Assembly (NCBI GenBank): GCA_910586305.1
Contig: CAJUGS010000006.1
Coordinates: 1-64,000, forward strand
Direction: 5' to 3'
DNA from: an uncultured Duncaniella sp.
GTDB lineage: Bacteria > Bacteroidota > Bacteroidia > Bacteroidales > Muribaculaceae
Length of the DNA stretch: 64,000 nucleotides
Shown: piece by piece, positions 16,549-25,316 of the stretch
How positions within the stretch are numbered: position 1 is the stretch's first letter
Layout: each line of letters starts with the position of its first letter
Made by a program: the position numbers and the translations under genes
Notes under the pieces: generated by a model
Database searches by the model: none
Seen by the model: the letters and a program-made list of their open reading frames with translations, nothing else
Told to the model about the DNA's origin: nothing

Positions 16549-16800
16549 ATGAGCGCTCAACGTAACACCGGAACCCCTAAGTCCATGCGCAACCTCTTTG
16601 GCATCATAATGATTGTCATATATCTCGGCGTGGGCCTCCTCTTTTTCTGCGGATATTTCGATATTCTTTTCCCCACCTGGCCCTGGGTGAAATGGGCCGG
16701 AGGCATCCTCTTTACAGCCTACGGTATCTGGAGGGCCTACCGCCAGTTTGCGGGCATTGACCCCGGATACGGCAACAGCAACGACGGCTCCGACGAGTAG
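16549..16800 (+). CDS. Small two-helix membrane protein
   Basis: 83 residues with two transmembrane segments (IIMIVIYLGVGLLFFCGYF and WAGGILFTAYGIWRAY) joined by a short proline/tryptophan-rich turn (FPTWPWVKW). Polar ends are probably cytoplasmic. From memory of Bacteroides genomes, a protein of this kind sits in ExbB-ExbD-TonB-PstS-TPR operons between the Exb genes and the PstS-like gene. Here it is the first gene, directly before the PstS-like lipoprotein, with no Exb or TonB genes in view. Function unknown. Confidence 0.75.
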   Translation: MSAQRNTGTPKSMRNLFGIIMIVIYLGVGLLFFCGYFDILFPTWPWVKWAGGILFTAYGIWRAYRQFAGIDPGYGNSNDGSDE

Positions 16801-16862
16801 CCGGTATCAACCGCGCACACACACACATTCTCTCTCCTCAGCAACCGACCAACGCCAAGACA

Positions 16863-17843
16863 ATGAGAACAACACTCACCACCGTGATATCCCGCTCCTG
16901 TGCGGCACTGCTCGCAGTAGTGCTGCTCGCTGCGTGTGGAGGCAAGAAAGAGCCGAAAGCTCCCGGTATTGCCAAAATAGCCTGCGACGAATCATTCGAA
17001 TACATCATGGAGCAGGAAGTCAACGTCTACGAGTATATCTATCCCAAGGAGGACGTTATAGCCATCTATATGCCCGAGAACGACGCCGTCGACTCCATCA
17101 TGGCCATGGGTTCGGTGAAGGGTGCGGTCATCACCCGCCCGCTCACCGATCAGGAGGTCAACTATCTGCGTTCAAACAAGAAAGTTGTCCACCAGCAGAA
17201 GATAGCCGTCGACGCCCTGGCTCTCATTGTCAATCCCGCCAACCCTGTGGAGATACTTTCGCGCAAGGACATTGCCGAGATTCTATCGGGCGAGGTGACA
17301 CGCTGGGACCAGGTGGAGCCATGCAAGCTCGGCGATATCGACGTGATTTTCGACCACAGCGGTTCGTCGACCGTGAAGTATATGCGCGACTCTATCATGA
17401 ACGGCAAGCCCTTCGGGCCCAATGTATCGGCCGTCAAGTCCAACCCCGAGGTGTTCAAGGCTGTTGCAGCCAATAAGAACGCCGTCGGCGTTATCGGAGT
17501 GAGCTGGGTGGCCAGCGACCTCTCCGGACGCCAGAAGTCGGTGGAGGAACTCGCGGGTGCAGTCGAGAAGAGCGACACCACCTCCATGGACTTCAACTCG
17601 GACGTGAAGGTGCTCAAGATACGCGGCAACAACGAAGTGACAGCCTATAAGCCCTATCAGGCCTACATCTTCGACGGATCATACCCCCTCTACCGGTCGG
17701 TCTACATGGTGAGCACTGCTCCCGGCGGAACCGTCACACACCGCTTCTACAGCTTCGTGACAGGCTTCCAGGGTCAGAAACTCATACAGATGACCGGTAT
17801 ACTTCCCGCCACCGTAAGGCCGAGAATGGTCGAGGTGCAGTGA
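16863..17843 (+). CDS. PstS-like substrate-binding lipoprotein
   Basis: 326 residues with a lipoprotein signal (lipidation at Cys25, LLAACGGKK). The mature part is a type 2 periplasmic-binding fold of the phosphate-binding family: CDESFEYIMEQEV, NPANPVEILSRKDIAEILSG, the phosphate-loop-like FDHSGSSTVKYMRDS and GVIGVSWVA. It is not next to pstCAB permease genes, so classical phosphate import is unlikely; in this phylum such proteins accompany TonB/Exb energy-transduction genes. It sits 62 bases after the small membrane protein and 162 before the TPR gene. Confidence 0.85.
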   Translation: MRTTLTTVISRSCAALLAVVLLAACGGKKEPKAPGIAKIACDESFEYIMEQEVNVYEYIYPKEDVIAIYMPENDAVDSIMAMGSVKGAVITRPLTDQEVNYLRSNKKVVHQQKIAVDALALIVNPANPVEILSRKDIAEILSGEVTRWDQVEPCKLGDIDVIFDHSGSSTVKYMRDSIMNGKPFGPNVSAVKSNPEVFKAVAANKNAVGVIGVSWVASDLSGRQKSVEELAGAVEKSDTTSMDFNSDVKVLKIRGNNEVTAYKPYQAYIFDGSYPLYRSVYMVSTAPGGTVTHRFYSFVTGFQGQKLIQMTGILPATVRPRMVEVQ

Positions 17844-18005
17844 ACCCGTGAAAAATATTCTCCCCTCCAGGCACAATAAACCGGATAATAATCAGTTTAA
17901 GATAAAAGTACAACCTTCGAAGACGTCAATCTGCGGCCCCACATGGAAGCATCAGGCCGCCATTACCTTAGATAATATTAAAAACCATATAGAAAACAGT
18001 TTCCG

Positions 18006-19631
18006 ATGAAATTACGCTCACTGCTCTCCCTCTGCATGGGAGGACTCGCCCTCACCGCTCTCGCACAGGGCGGCTATCAGGACGGTGTCGACTACTACAA
18101 CGCCGACCGTTTTGACAAAGCCAAAACTATTCTCGAGAAGACACTCAACGATGCCGGTACCGACAAGGCCGTCAGCTACTTCTATCTCGGCTCTCTCAAT
18201 CTCCGCGACGGCAAAGTGACCGAGGCGGCCGCCAACTTCAACAACGGTGTCGCAGCCAATCCGCAGAACGGATACAACTACGTGGGTCTCGGACAGATCG
18301 CCCTCAAGAACGGCAACAAGGCCGAGGCTGAGAAGCAGTTCAAGCAGGCCCTCTCTGTCAACAAGAAGGATGCAGCCGTCATGGCCGCTATCGCCCGCGC
18401 CTATGCCAGCGTCGACCCCGTGGCCTATGCCAAGGAGGTGGACAAATACATCGCCCAGGCCATGAAGACCTCGAAGAACAAGGAGCCGCAGATCTACGTG
18501 CTTCAGGGCGACCTCGCCAAGAACGTCGACAAGGGTGTGGCTGCCGGATACTACGAGCAGGCAATGATATACGACGAGGAGGCAGGCAACATCAACCCCG
18601 AGGCCTATGTGAAGTACTCCAACCTCTACAACAAGGTGAACTCCGACTTTGCCATCGGCAAGCTCGTCGAGCTCAATGAGAAGCTCCCCACATCGGCCCT
18701 CGCACAGAGCGAGCTCGCCGAGAAGTACTACGACAACAACCAGTTCACCCGCGCCGCCGAGCAGTATGGCAAGTACATGAAGAACCCCAACCACTTCCAG
18801 GGCGACGAGCAGCGCTACTCTGGCCTCCTCTTCTTCGGCAAGAAATACCAGGAGTCGCTCGATATGGCCAACCAGGTGCTTGCAAAGGACCCCGACAACG
18901 AGTATATGCAGCGTATGGTGATGCTCAACAAGGCTGCTCTCGAAGACTATGCCGGAGCTGAGGAAGCAGGCAAGAAGCTCTTCTCTCACAAGGATGCCAA
19001 GTTCACCGCCACCGACTACACCACCTATGGTGACGTGCTCGGCCACCTCGGTCGTCCCGAAGAGGCTATCGCAGCCTACGAGGCAGCATACAACCTCAAT
19101 CCCGAGAAGAACAAGCAGGTGCTCGCCGAAATCTCAGAGATGTACAACAAGCTCGAGAACGATGCCAAGTCGGTGGAGTATATGCAGAAGTTTGTTGATG
19201 CCGGCGATGCCACCCTCAACGACTACTTCATCCTCTCCAACCGCTACAAGAACCTCGGTCTTTCACTCCCCGAAGGCTCTCCCGAGCGTGCCGAGGCTGC
19301 AAACAACGGTATCAAGTATATCGACATGGCTCTTGCCGAAGCTGCCAACAAGGGTCCCCTCTTCCGCAACAAGGCTACACTCCTGATGGTACGCGACGGT
19401 GCCGACACCACCCCCGAGCTTATCAAGACCTACGAGGATATGCTCGCAGCCTATGATACCGATCCCGCCAACAAGGAGAAATACAAGGATGCTTACATGA
19501 CAGCCTATATGCGCATGGGTTCCTTCTACATGAACTCCGGCGATAAGGAGGCAGCCCGCGGATACTTCTCTAAGGTGCTTGAGCTCGATCCCGAAAACGA
19601 ACCCGTCAAGGAGGTGATGAAGAAGCTCTAA
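18006..19631 (+). CDS. Exported tetratricopeptide-repeat protein
   Basis: 541 residues with a signal peptide (about 1-20, LALTALAQG). Some ten TPR units follow, for example VSYFYLGSLNLRDGKVTEAA, YVGLGQIALKNGNKAEAEKQ and FYMNSGDKEAARGYFSKVLE at the end. TPR arrays are protein-binding scaffolds, so a periplasmic assembly role is likely; the partner is unknown. Codon use is strongly biased to GC-ending codons, suggesting high expression. It is the last gene of a three-gene unit closed by a strong terminator. Confidence 0.9.
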   Translation: MKLRSLLSLCMGGLALTALAQGGYQDGVDYYNADRFDKAKTILEKTLNDAGTDKAVSYFYLGSLNLRDGKVTEAAANFNNGVAANPQNGYNYVGLGQIALKNGNKAEAEKQFKQALSVNKKDAAVMAAIARAYASVDPVAYAKEVDKYIAQAMKTSKNKEPQIYVLQGDLAKNVDKGVAAGYYEQAMIYDEEAGNINPEAYVKYSNLYNKVNSDFAIGKLVELNEKLPTSALAQSELAEKYYDNNQFTRAAEQYGKYMKNPNHFQGDEQRYSGLLFFGKKYQESLDMANQVLAKDPDNEYMQRMVMLNKAALEDYAGAEEAGKKLFSHKDAKFTATDYTTYGDVLGHLGRPEEAIAAYEAAYNLNPEKNKQVLAEISEMYNKLENDAKSVEYMQKFVDAGDATLNDYFILSNRYKNLGLSLPEGSPERAEAANNGIKYIDMALAEAANKGPLFRNKATLLMVRDGADTTPELIKTYEDMLAAYDTDPANKEKYKDAYMTAYMRMGSFYMNSGDKEAARGYFSKVLELDPENEPVKEVMKKL

Positions 19632-19672
19632 GCCTCGCCGTCACATATCCGCGCACACGACATTATACCGGT

Positions 19673-19716
19673 GGCCATACCGCAGGAATTTTCCGCGGTA
19701 TGGCCACTGCTTTTTC
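19673..19716 (+). terminator. Terminator of the PstS/TPR unit
   Basis: A perfect 12-base stem (19673-19684 with 19696-19707), then CTGCTTTTT. Confidence 0.85.
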
Positions 19717-19786
19717 AGACCGGTCACAATCCCCGCTCAAGGCCGGTTGCTCCTGTGGGAGGTAGGCTTGAAAAGGATTAGAATAA

Positions 19787-19818
19787 TTTGCCATTTCGGT
19801 GATTTTGTGTTATTTTTG
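19787..19818 (+). promoter_or_regulatory. Promoter of the acyl-CoA ligase operon
   Basis: TTTG (19787-19790), 20 bases, TATTTTTG (19811-19818). Full consensus. The leader to the ATG at 19926 is about 100 bases. Confidence 0.75.
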
Positions 19819-19925
19819 CCGATAGCTCCTTTCCGGAGCGCATATAACCAGGCGTTTCAGAATGCACAGTGTAAACAGTCTTTTGCATATCAACGTTATG
19901 TATATGGAATGCTACCGACAATAGA

Positions 19926-21593
19926 ATGAATAAGGAAAATCTTCTTCAGATATATGCGTCCTCGTTCCGACAGAACTGGGACATGAAGGCTCTGAGCGAG
20001 TTTGGCTCGGGGCCTACGATGACCTACGCCGACCTTGCGCGCCGTATTGCCGCCACCCACCTTGTCTTCAAGGAGTGTGGCGTGAAGCCCGGCGACAAGA
20101 TTGCCCTTCTGGGCAAGAATTCCATCCCCTGGGTGGTGGTGTATATGGCCGCAATCACCTATGGTGCTGTGGTGGTGCCCGTGCTCCACGATTTCAACGT
20201 GCAGGATGCCATGCATATCATAAACCATTCGGAGAGTGTGATTCTCTTTGTCAGCGAGTCGATATTCGAAAACATCGAGTTTGACAAGCTTCCGCGCGTC
20301 AGGGCCGCTGTCTCGCTCGACCGCCGCGCGGTGCTGGCCGAACATTCGTCGTCGGGCCGATCGCTCGAGAAATTCCTGTCGCGCCTCTCGGAGAAGATGC
20401 GCCGCCGATATCCCCACGGGTTCACGGCCTCGGATGTCGACTATCCGGAAATCGACGAGAGTGCGCTGGCCGAGATAAACTACACCTCAGGCACCACGGG
20501 ATTCTCGAAGGGAGTGATGCTGACGCTCCGCAATCTCGGGGGCAATGTGAGATTCGGCATAAAGTCGCGTCTGCACTACCGCGGGTCGCGCAACGTGGCG
20601 TTTCTTCCCCTGGCCCACGCATATGGATGTGCGTTCGATATGCTCGTGCCACTTGCCGTGGGTACCCACATCACCCTGCTCGGAAAGCTACCCACACCCA
20701 AGTTGCTGCTCAAGGCGTTTGCCGAGGTGAAACCCAATCTCATCATATGTGTCCCGCTCATTCTCGAGAAGATCTACCGCAACAAGCTGCGCCCCGTCAT
20801 TGAGAAGCCGTCTGTGCGCCGTCTGCTGAAGGTGCCGGGGGTCAACAAACTCATATACCGCAAGATCCGCACCCAGCTCGTGGAGGCGCTCGGCGGAGAG
20901 TTTGAGGAGGTCATCGTGGGTGGCGCCCCGCTCAACCACGAGGTGGAGGAGTTTCTCCACCGCATAGGCTTCCCGTTCACTGTGGGCTACGGAATGACCG
21001 AGTGTGGCCCGCTCATCAGCTACACCCCCTGGCGCAAGTTTCTCACAGGCTCGTCGGGCCGCACTCTACCCACTATGCAGACCCGCATAGCCGACAGTCC
21101 CGACCCCTCCCGTGTGCAGGGCGAGATATGTGTGAAGGGCGAGAATGTGATGCTCGGCTACTACAAGAATCCCGAGGCCACCGAGGCGGCTATCGATGCC
21201 GACGGCTGGCTCCACACCGGCGACATGGGCACCTGCTCGGAAGATGGCACTATCTTTATACGCGGTCGCTACAAGACCATGATACTGAGTGCCAACGGGC
21301 AGAATATATATCCCGAGGAGATCGAGGCCAAGCTCAACAATATGCCATACGTGGCCGAGAGCCTGGTGGTGGAGCGCGGAAAACACCTGGTGGCTCTCGT
21401 CTATCCCGACTATGAGGCCATGGACCGCGACAAGGTTTCGACAGGAAGCCTGGAGGCACATATGGAGAATGTCCGCAAGAATCTCAACAGGCTTGTGGCA
21501 CCATATGAACAGGTGGACCGCATACAGCTGATTGCCAACGAATTTGAAAAAACACCCAAACGTTCCATCAAACGCTATCTCTATAACGCATGA
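19926..21593 (+). CDS. AMP-forming acyl-CoA ligase
   Basis: 555 residues of the acyl-adenylate family, activating a fatty acid with ATP and then joining it to CoA. Signatures in order: P-loop NYTSGTTGFSKGVMLTL (about 181-197), VGYGMTECGP (about 356), HTGDMG with the hinge and IRGRYKTMILSANGQNIYPEE, and the C-terminal catalytic lysine in EKTPKRSIKRYLY. Full length, most like bacterial long-chain ligases (FadD-like); chain length cannot be read off. The stop overlaps the thioesterase start by 4 bases, so an opposing ligase/thioesterase pair is made together. Confidence 0.9.
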   Translation: MNKENLLQIYASSFRQNWDMKALSEFGSGPTMTYADLARRIAATHLVFKECGVKPGDKIALLGKNSIPWVVVYMAAITYGAVVVPVLHDFNVQDAMHIINHSESVILFVSESIFENIEFDKLPRVRAAVSLDRRAVLAEHSSSGRSLEKFLSRLSEKMRRRYPHGFTASDVDYPEIDESALAEINYTSGTTGFSKGVMLTLRNLGGNVRFGIKSRLHYRGSRNVAFLPLAHAYGCAFDMLVPLAVGTHITLLGKLPTPKLLLKAFAEVKPNLIICVPLILEKIYRNKLRPVIEKPSVRRLLKVPGVNKLIYRKIRTQLVEALGGEFEEVIVGGAPLNHEVEEFLHRIGFPFTVGYGMTECGPLISYTPWRKFLTGSSGRTLPTMQTRIADSPDPSRVQGEICVKGENVMLGYYKNPEATEAAIDADGWLHTGDMGTCSEDGTIFIRGRYKTMILSANGQNIYPEEIEAKLNNMPYVAESLVVERGKHLVALVYPDYEAMDRDKVSTGSLEAHMENVRKNLNRLVAPYEQVDRIQLIANEFEKTPKRSIKRYLYNA

Positions 21594-22003
21594 GCCACAC
21601 TACGCCGCCATACTGCTTCGAGACTACCATCAAGGTGCGCGACTATGAGACCGACTCGCAGGGCATTGTCAACAACGCCAACTATCTGCACTATCTCGAA
21701 ATCACCCGTCACGAATTCTGTGAGGAGGCCGGGACTTCGTTCGCGGTCATGCAGGCGCGGGGCCTTGACCCTGTGGTGAGGAAGGTTGAGATTGAGTATC
21801 TCAACTCTCTCCGTCCGGGCGACTCGATGAGGTCGTGTCTGCGTTTTCGCCGCGAGGGCGCGCGTTTCGTGTTCGACCAGCACATCTTCAATGCAGCCAC
21901 CGGAGAGCCTGTGGTGAGGGCGGTGGTGACTGTGGTGTGTCTCGAACACGGCCGTCTGAGCCGTGGCGATATGCTCGCGGAAGCGTTTGAAAAATATCTC
22001 TGA
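21590..22003 (+). CDS. Acyl-CoA thioesterase, 4HBT hot-dog fold
   Basis: 137 residues. The catalytic loop RDYETDSQGIVNNANYLHYL matches the YbgC/4-hydroxybenzoyl-CoA thioesterase family, with the active aspartate in ETDSQG. It hydrolyses acyl-CoA thioesters in the cytoplasm; the preferred acyl chain is not predictable. It is translationally coupled to the ligase upstream (ATGA overlap) and followed 5 bases later by dprA, a neighbour pair common in Bacteroidales. Confidence 0.9.
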   Translation: MSHTTPPYCFETTIKVRDYETDSQGIVNNANYLHYLEITRHEFCEEAGTSFAVMQARGLDPVVRKVEIEYLNSLRPGDSMRSCLRFRREGARFVFDQHIFNAATGEPVVRAVVTVVCLEHGRLSRGDMLAEAFEKYL

Positions 22004-22008
22004 CCGTT

Positions 22009-23130
22009 ATGAACGGAGACGACTCCCTGCTCTATCGCGTGGCTTTCTCGTCGCTGCGCAGCCTCATCCCCCGTCTGGCGGGTGACATTCTGGCACGTGT
22101 GGGCGGGGAGGAACATTTCTTCTCTTTCACTTCCGGGCAGCTTGCTGCCGTGATGGGGTTCAACAACCGGCTTTTCTCCGACCAGATGCGCTCCAAGGCT
22201 CTTGCCGAGGGGGAGCGTGAGCTTGACTTCATCAGGCGCAACCACATCCGCGCGCTCTACTTCACCGACGATTCCTATCCCCGACGTCTGCTTCACTGTG
22301 ACGATGCGCCGCTGATGCTCTATGCCCTTGGCGACTGTGACTTTAACGCGGGCCACTATGTGGGTGTCGTTGGAACACGCCACGCCACACCCTACGGGAA
22401 TGCCTTCGTGGCCGACCTCGTGGCGGGTCTGGCCGAGCGGCTTGCCGAGAAGCCAGTGATAGTGAGCGGTCTGGCCTACGGGGTTGATATAGCCGCCCAC
22501 AAGGCTGCCCTTGAGGCCGGGATACCCACAATCGGTGTGCTTGCCCACGGTCTCAACACCATCTATCCGGCCACCCACCGCGACATCGCGGCCCGGATGG
22601 TGAGGTCCGGCGGCGCGCTGGTGTCGGACTACCGCAGTCTCGAGGCTATCCACAAGGGGAATTTTCTTGCCCGCAACCGCATTGTGGCCGGGCTGTGTGA
22701 CTGCCTCGTTGTGGCTGAGAGCGATGTCAAGGGTGGTGCGATGGTGACGGCGCGTCTGGCGTCGGCCTATTCGAGAGATGTTTTCGCTCTTCCGGGGCGT
22801 GTCTCCGACCGCTTCTCGCGCGGTTGCAACCGTCTTATATCTGACTGTGTGGCACAGCTTGTCAGCGGTCCCGACGATATCATCGAGGCCATGCGCTGGC
22901 CCGAGAGAGAGCCTGAAGGGGTGCAGCATGAGCTGTTTGTCGAGCTCAGCCCCGACGAGCAGGCTGTGAGCGACCTGTTGCAGCGCAAGGGGGAGGCCAC
23001 TCTCAACGACATCGCCGTGGCCGTGAATATGCCCGTGGCGCGTCTCATGGGACTTCTGATAGATATGGAGTTCCGCAATCTGTTAATGGCTGTTCCGGGT
23101 GGACGCTACCGCCCGGCTCTGCATACGTGA
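22009..23130 (+). CDS. dprA: DNA-processing protein DprA
   Basis: DprA binds incoming single-stranded DNA and loads RecA during transformation; it is also present in many bacteria not known to be competent. 373 residues: N-terminal helical region, the Rossmann-like core (VGVVGTRHATPYGNAFVADL, IVSGLAYGVDIAAHKAALEA, NFLARNRIVAGL, VKGGAMVTARLA) and a C-terminal winged helix (SDLLQRKGEATLNDIAVAVN). Full length. Third gene of the ligase-thioesterase-dprA unit. Confidence 0.94.
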   Translation: MNGDDSLLYRVAFSSLRSLIPRLAGDILARVGGEEHFFSFTSGQLAAVMGFNNRLFSDQMRSKALAEGERELDFIRRNHIRALYFTDDSYPRRLLHCDDAPLMLYALGDCDFNAGHYVGVVGTRHATPYGNAFVADLVAGLAERLAEKPVIVSGLAYGVDIAAHKAALEAGIPTIGVLAHGLNTIYPATHRDIAARMVRSGGALVSDYRSLEAIHKGNFLARNRIVAGLCDCLVVAESDVKGGAMVTARLASAYSRDVFALPGRVSDRFSRGCNRLISDCVAQLVSGPDDIIEAMRWPEREPEGVQHELFVELSPDEQAVSDLLQRKGEATLNDIAVAVNMPVARLMGLLIDMEFRNLLMAVPGGRYRPALHT

Positions 23131-23173
23131 ATCATCAATTCAAATCTTTCCTCTAACAAAAAACACAAAGAAT

Positions 23174-24049
23174 ATGGAAAAGAAAATTATCGCACCCTCC
23201 GAACTGATCATCAATCCCGACGGATCCGTATTCCATCTCCACCTGCGTCCCGAGCAGCTCACCGACCGTGTGATTCTTGTCGGCGATCCCGCGAGGGTCA
23301 ATATGGTGGCGTCGTTTTTCGACACCACCGATTTCGAGGTGTCTTCACGCGAGTTTCACACTATCGGCGGTACCTTCCAGGGGAAGCCTATCATGTGTCT
23401 GAGCCATGGCATAGGCCCGGACAATATAGACATTGTGATCAATGAGCTTGACGCACTTGCCAATGTTGACTTCGCCACCCGCGAGGTGAAGGAGCAGAAG
23501 CGCCGGCTCACACTGGTGCGCATCGGCACCTCCGGCGCTCTTCAGCCCGAACTGACAATAGGCACTCCGGTGATAGCTGAGAAGGCTATAGGTTTTGACG
23601 GTGTTCTCAATTACTATGCCGGACGCGACGAAGTGGCCGACACGGAGTTTGAACACGCGTTCTGCGAGGCTGTGGGCTGGAATCCTCTCTGGGCCAAGCC
23701 ATATGTGGTGAATGCCGACGAGGAGCTTGTGGAGCGCATAGGCCGCGATGACATGGTGAGAGGCAACACCATATCGGCAGTGGGTTTCTATGGCCCGCAG
23801 GGCAGGGAGCTGCGTCTTCCGCTTGCGAACCCCGATCTCAACCGCCGCATAGAGGAGTTCCGTCACTGCGGACGCAAGGTGACCAACTATGAGATGGAGT
23901 CGGCCCCGCTGCAGGGTCTTGGCCGCCTCATGGGCCACCGCGCCATGACTGTCTGCTCCATCATAGCCAACCGTATGAACACGGAGGCCAATCCCAACTA
24001 CAAGAACGCTGTCTATGATCTGGTGGGCACCGTGCTTGAAAGAATCTGA
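23174..24049 (+). CDS. Uridine phosphorylase-like nucleoside phosphorylase
   Basis: 291 residues of the PNP/UDP family, which split nucleosides with phosphate to give the base and ribose-1-phosphate. Motifs: phosphate loop ILVGDPARV near residue 36, SHGIGPDNIDIVINELDAL, VRIGTSGALQPELTIGTPV and the substrate glutamate/methionine block NYEMESAPLQGLGR. These fit uridine phosphorylases of Bacteroidetes. An upstream in-frame start inside dprA (23099) is less likely than the ATG at 23174. The outer-membrane gene starts 5 bases after the stop. Confidence 0.88.
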   Translation: MEKKIIAPSELIINPDGSVFHLHLRPEQLTDRVILVGDPARVNMVASFFDTTDFEVSSREFHTIGGTFQGKPIMCLSHGIGPDNIDIVINELDALANVDFATREVKEQKRRLTLVRIGTSGALQPELTIGTPVIAEKAIGFDGVLNYYAGRDEVADTEFEHAFCEAVGWNPLWAKPYVVNADEELVERIGRDDMVRGNTISAVGFYGPQGRELRLPLANPDLNRRIEEFRHCGRKVTNYEMESAPLQGLGRLMGHRAMTVCSIIANRMNTEANPNYKNAVYDLVGTVLERI

Positions 24050-24054
24050 CAGTG

Positions 24055-24726
24055 ATGAAACGCCTCAGACTCCTCTCTCTCGTCCTGCTGCTCGTTGTGT
24101 GTGGCGGGAGTGTGTCGGCACAGTACTACCAGATAGCCAGCCAGATACCTGAGCTGATACAGCCTGCCCTCATGAGCGGTCTGAACTATAAGGGTTATGT
24201 CGACGGCTCGTATGTGGTGGGTATGGGCAATCGCCGTGCCGATTTTCTGGAACTTTCCACGTCGCAGGGTTTCTGCTATTCGTCGTGGTTCTTCATGGGT
24301 GTCGGCGCAGGTGTGCAGGTGATGTTTTCCAATGTGGGACATCCCGAAATGCCTTCTGCTCCATCGCCGGGCTTTGACCCTGACCGCGGCCACAGGCGCA
24401 CGGCGTGTATGATTCCGCTATTCACCGACTTCCGTTTCAATATAGGCGGTGACCGCAAGGATGTCACTTTCTTTATTGATCTGAAGCTGGGAGGCTCGTT
24501 TCTCATAGGCAATGACTATGTGGAGATAGGCGACGGGTATCTCACCAATTCGGGATGTTTCTATCTGAAGCCCTCGGCCGGTCTGCGCATTCCGCTCAAT
24601 GAGTCGGGCAAGCAGGCTCTCAATGTCGGTGTGAGCTACCAGTTTCTTACGTCTAACTACTATCGCAGCTATGCGTCCAACTGTTCTCTCAACGCTCTTG
24701 GCGTGACCATCGGGTTTGATTGGTGA
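24055..24726 (+). CDS. Outer-membrane beta-barrel protein
   Basis: 223 residues with a signal peptide (LSLVLLLVVCGGSVSAQ). Alternating beta strands (MIPLFTDFRFNIGG, DVTFFIDLKLGGSFLIGN, CFYLKPSAGLRIPL) end with the strand ALGVTIGFDW, closing on an aromatic residue as barrel proteins do. About 8 strands are plausible. Start: GTG at 24052 and ATG at 24055 are adjacent; ATG is preferred. Co-transcription with the nucleoside phosphorylase is likely from the 5-base gap; substrate unknown. Confidence 0.75.
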   Translation: MKRLRLLSLVLLLVVCGGSVSAQYYQIASQIPELIQPALMSGLNYKGYVDGSYVVGMGNRRADFLELSTSQGFCYSSWFFMGVGAGVQVMFSNVGHPEMPSAPSPGFDPDRGHRRTACMIPLFTDFRFNIGGDRKDVTFFIDLKLGGSFLIGNDYVEIGDGYLTNSGCFYLKPSAGLRIPLNESGKQALNVGVSYQFLTSNYYRSYASNCSLNALGVTIGFDW

Positions 24727-24748
24727 GGGGACGGAATAATGGATTATG

Positions 24749-24839
24749 AAAAAAGGCCTTCCCCGGGTTGTCGCAACCCGGGGAAGGCTAATCTTTACTC
24801 AATCACTTATGAGAACTATTCTGCTTTCGTATAATTATC
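24749..24839 (-). ncRNA. Candidate small RNA 1 (leftward)
   Basis: A leftward transcript of about 90 bases is predicted. It would start about 7 bases after the box at 24846 and end at a very strong terminator: 24756-24770 pairs perfectly with 24774-24788 and six U follow (complement of 24749-24754). No leftward gene lies downstream. The part between (minus strand GTTCTCAT, GTGATTGAG, AAAGATTA) lines up with the same parts of the second candidate at 37096-37163. The hairpin also probably ends the rightward barrel-gene transcript. Function unknown. Confidence 0.55.
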
Positions 24840-24845
24840 CGTATG

Positions 24846-24876
24846 CAAAGGTAGGTAGTTTCTGCAAGTGTTGAAA
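24846..24876 (-). promoter_or_regulatory. Promoter of candidate small RNA 1
   Basis: Minus strand: TTTC (24873-24876), 19 bases, TACCTTTG (24846-24853). The -7 box is exact; the -33 element is one base off. Confidence 0.5.
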
Positions 24877-24937
24877 TACCTAATTTTTAGGATTTTTGCG
24901 TGGCGGAGTAATTGATTATAGTGACTGATGGCGGATG

Positions 24938-25309
24938 TCAGCGTGTGTGGAGTGGAGGCAGGAAGGCGTCGGGGATGTGTTCGACTGTGTATGTGCCTTC
25001 CGGTGTGCCTATGACGAGGATGATGTCGAAGCGGTAGTCGAGCGTTATTCCGTTGTCGCGGAGGTAGGCATCGGCGGCTCGGACCATGCGTGAGCGTTTG
25101 CGGTTGTCGACTGCTTCGAGCGGGTCGGCGAAGTCGGTGGAACGTGTCTTGACTTCGACGAATATCACCATGTCGTCTCTGAATGCGATGAAGTCTATCT
25201 CGACGTTTCCGTAGCGTGTGTTTTCGGCTCCGATCGCGTAGCCTTGGGCGAGCAGGTGCTCACGTGCCACTCTCTCGCCCCAGGCTCCGGTGTCGTTGTG
25301 CTGTGCCAT
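24938..25309 (-). CDS. YraN family (UPF0102) nuclease-fold protein
   Basis: 123 residues with the YraN blocks GAWGERVAREHLLAQGYAI, then the restriction-endonuclease-like core: an Asp in VEIDFIAFRDD and Glu-x-Lys in IFVEVKTRS. The fold suggests a role in DNA repair or processing, but no activity is established for the family. The frame is open 52 codons upstream inside obgE; MAQHNDTGAWGERV at 25309 matches the family N-terminus. It lies 7 bases after obgE and is the last gene of the leftward unit. Confidence 0.88.
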   Translation of the reverse strand: MAQHNDTGAWGERVAREHLLAQGYAIGAENTRYGNVEIDFIAFRDDMVIFVEVKTRSTDFADPLEAVDNRKRSRMVRAADAYLRDNGITLDYRFDIILVIGTPEGTYTVEHIPDAFLPPLHTR

Positions 25310-25316
25310 GCGGTGA

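Noticed and set aside
24810..24878. Plus-strand micro-ORF (MRTILLSYNYPY...) over candidate small RNA 1
   Set aside because: It overlaps the leftward promoter. A similar short frame at 37156 (MKTQCKYSNYV...) has a different peptide; the shared part is DNA pattern, not protein.
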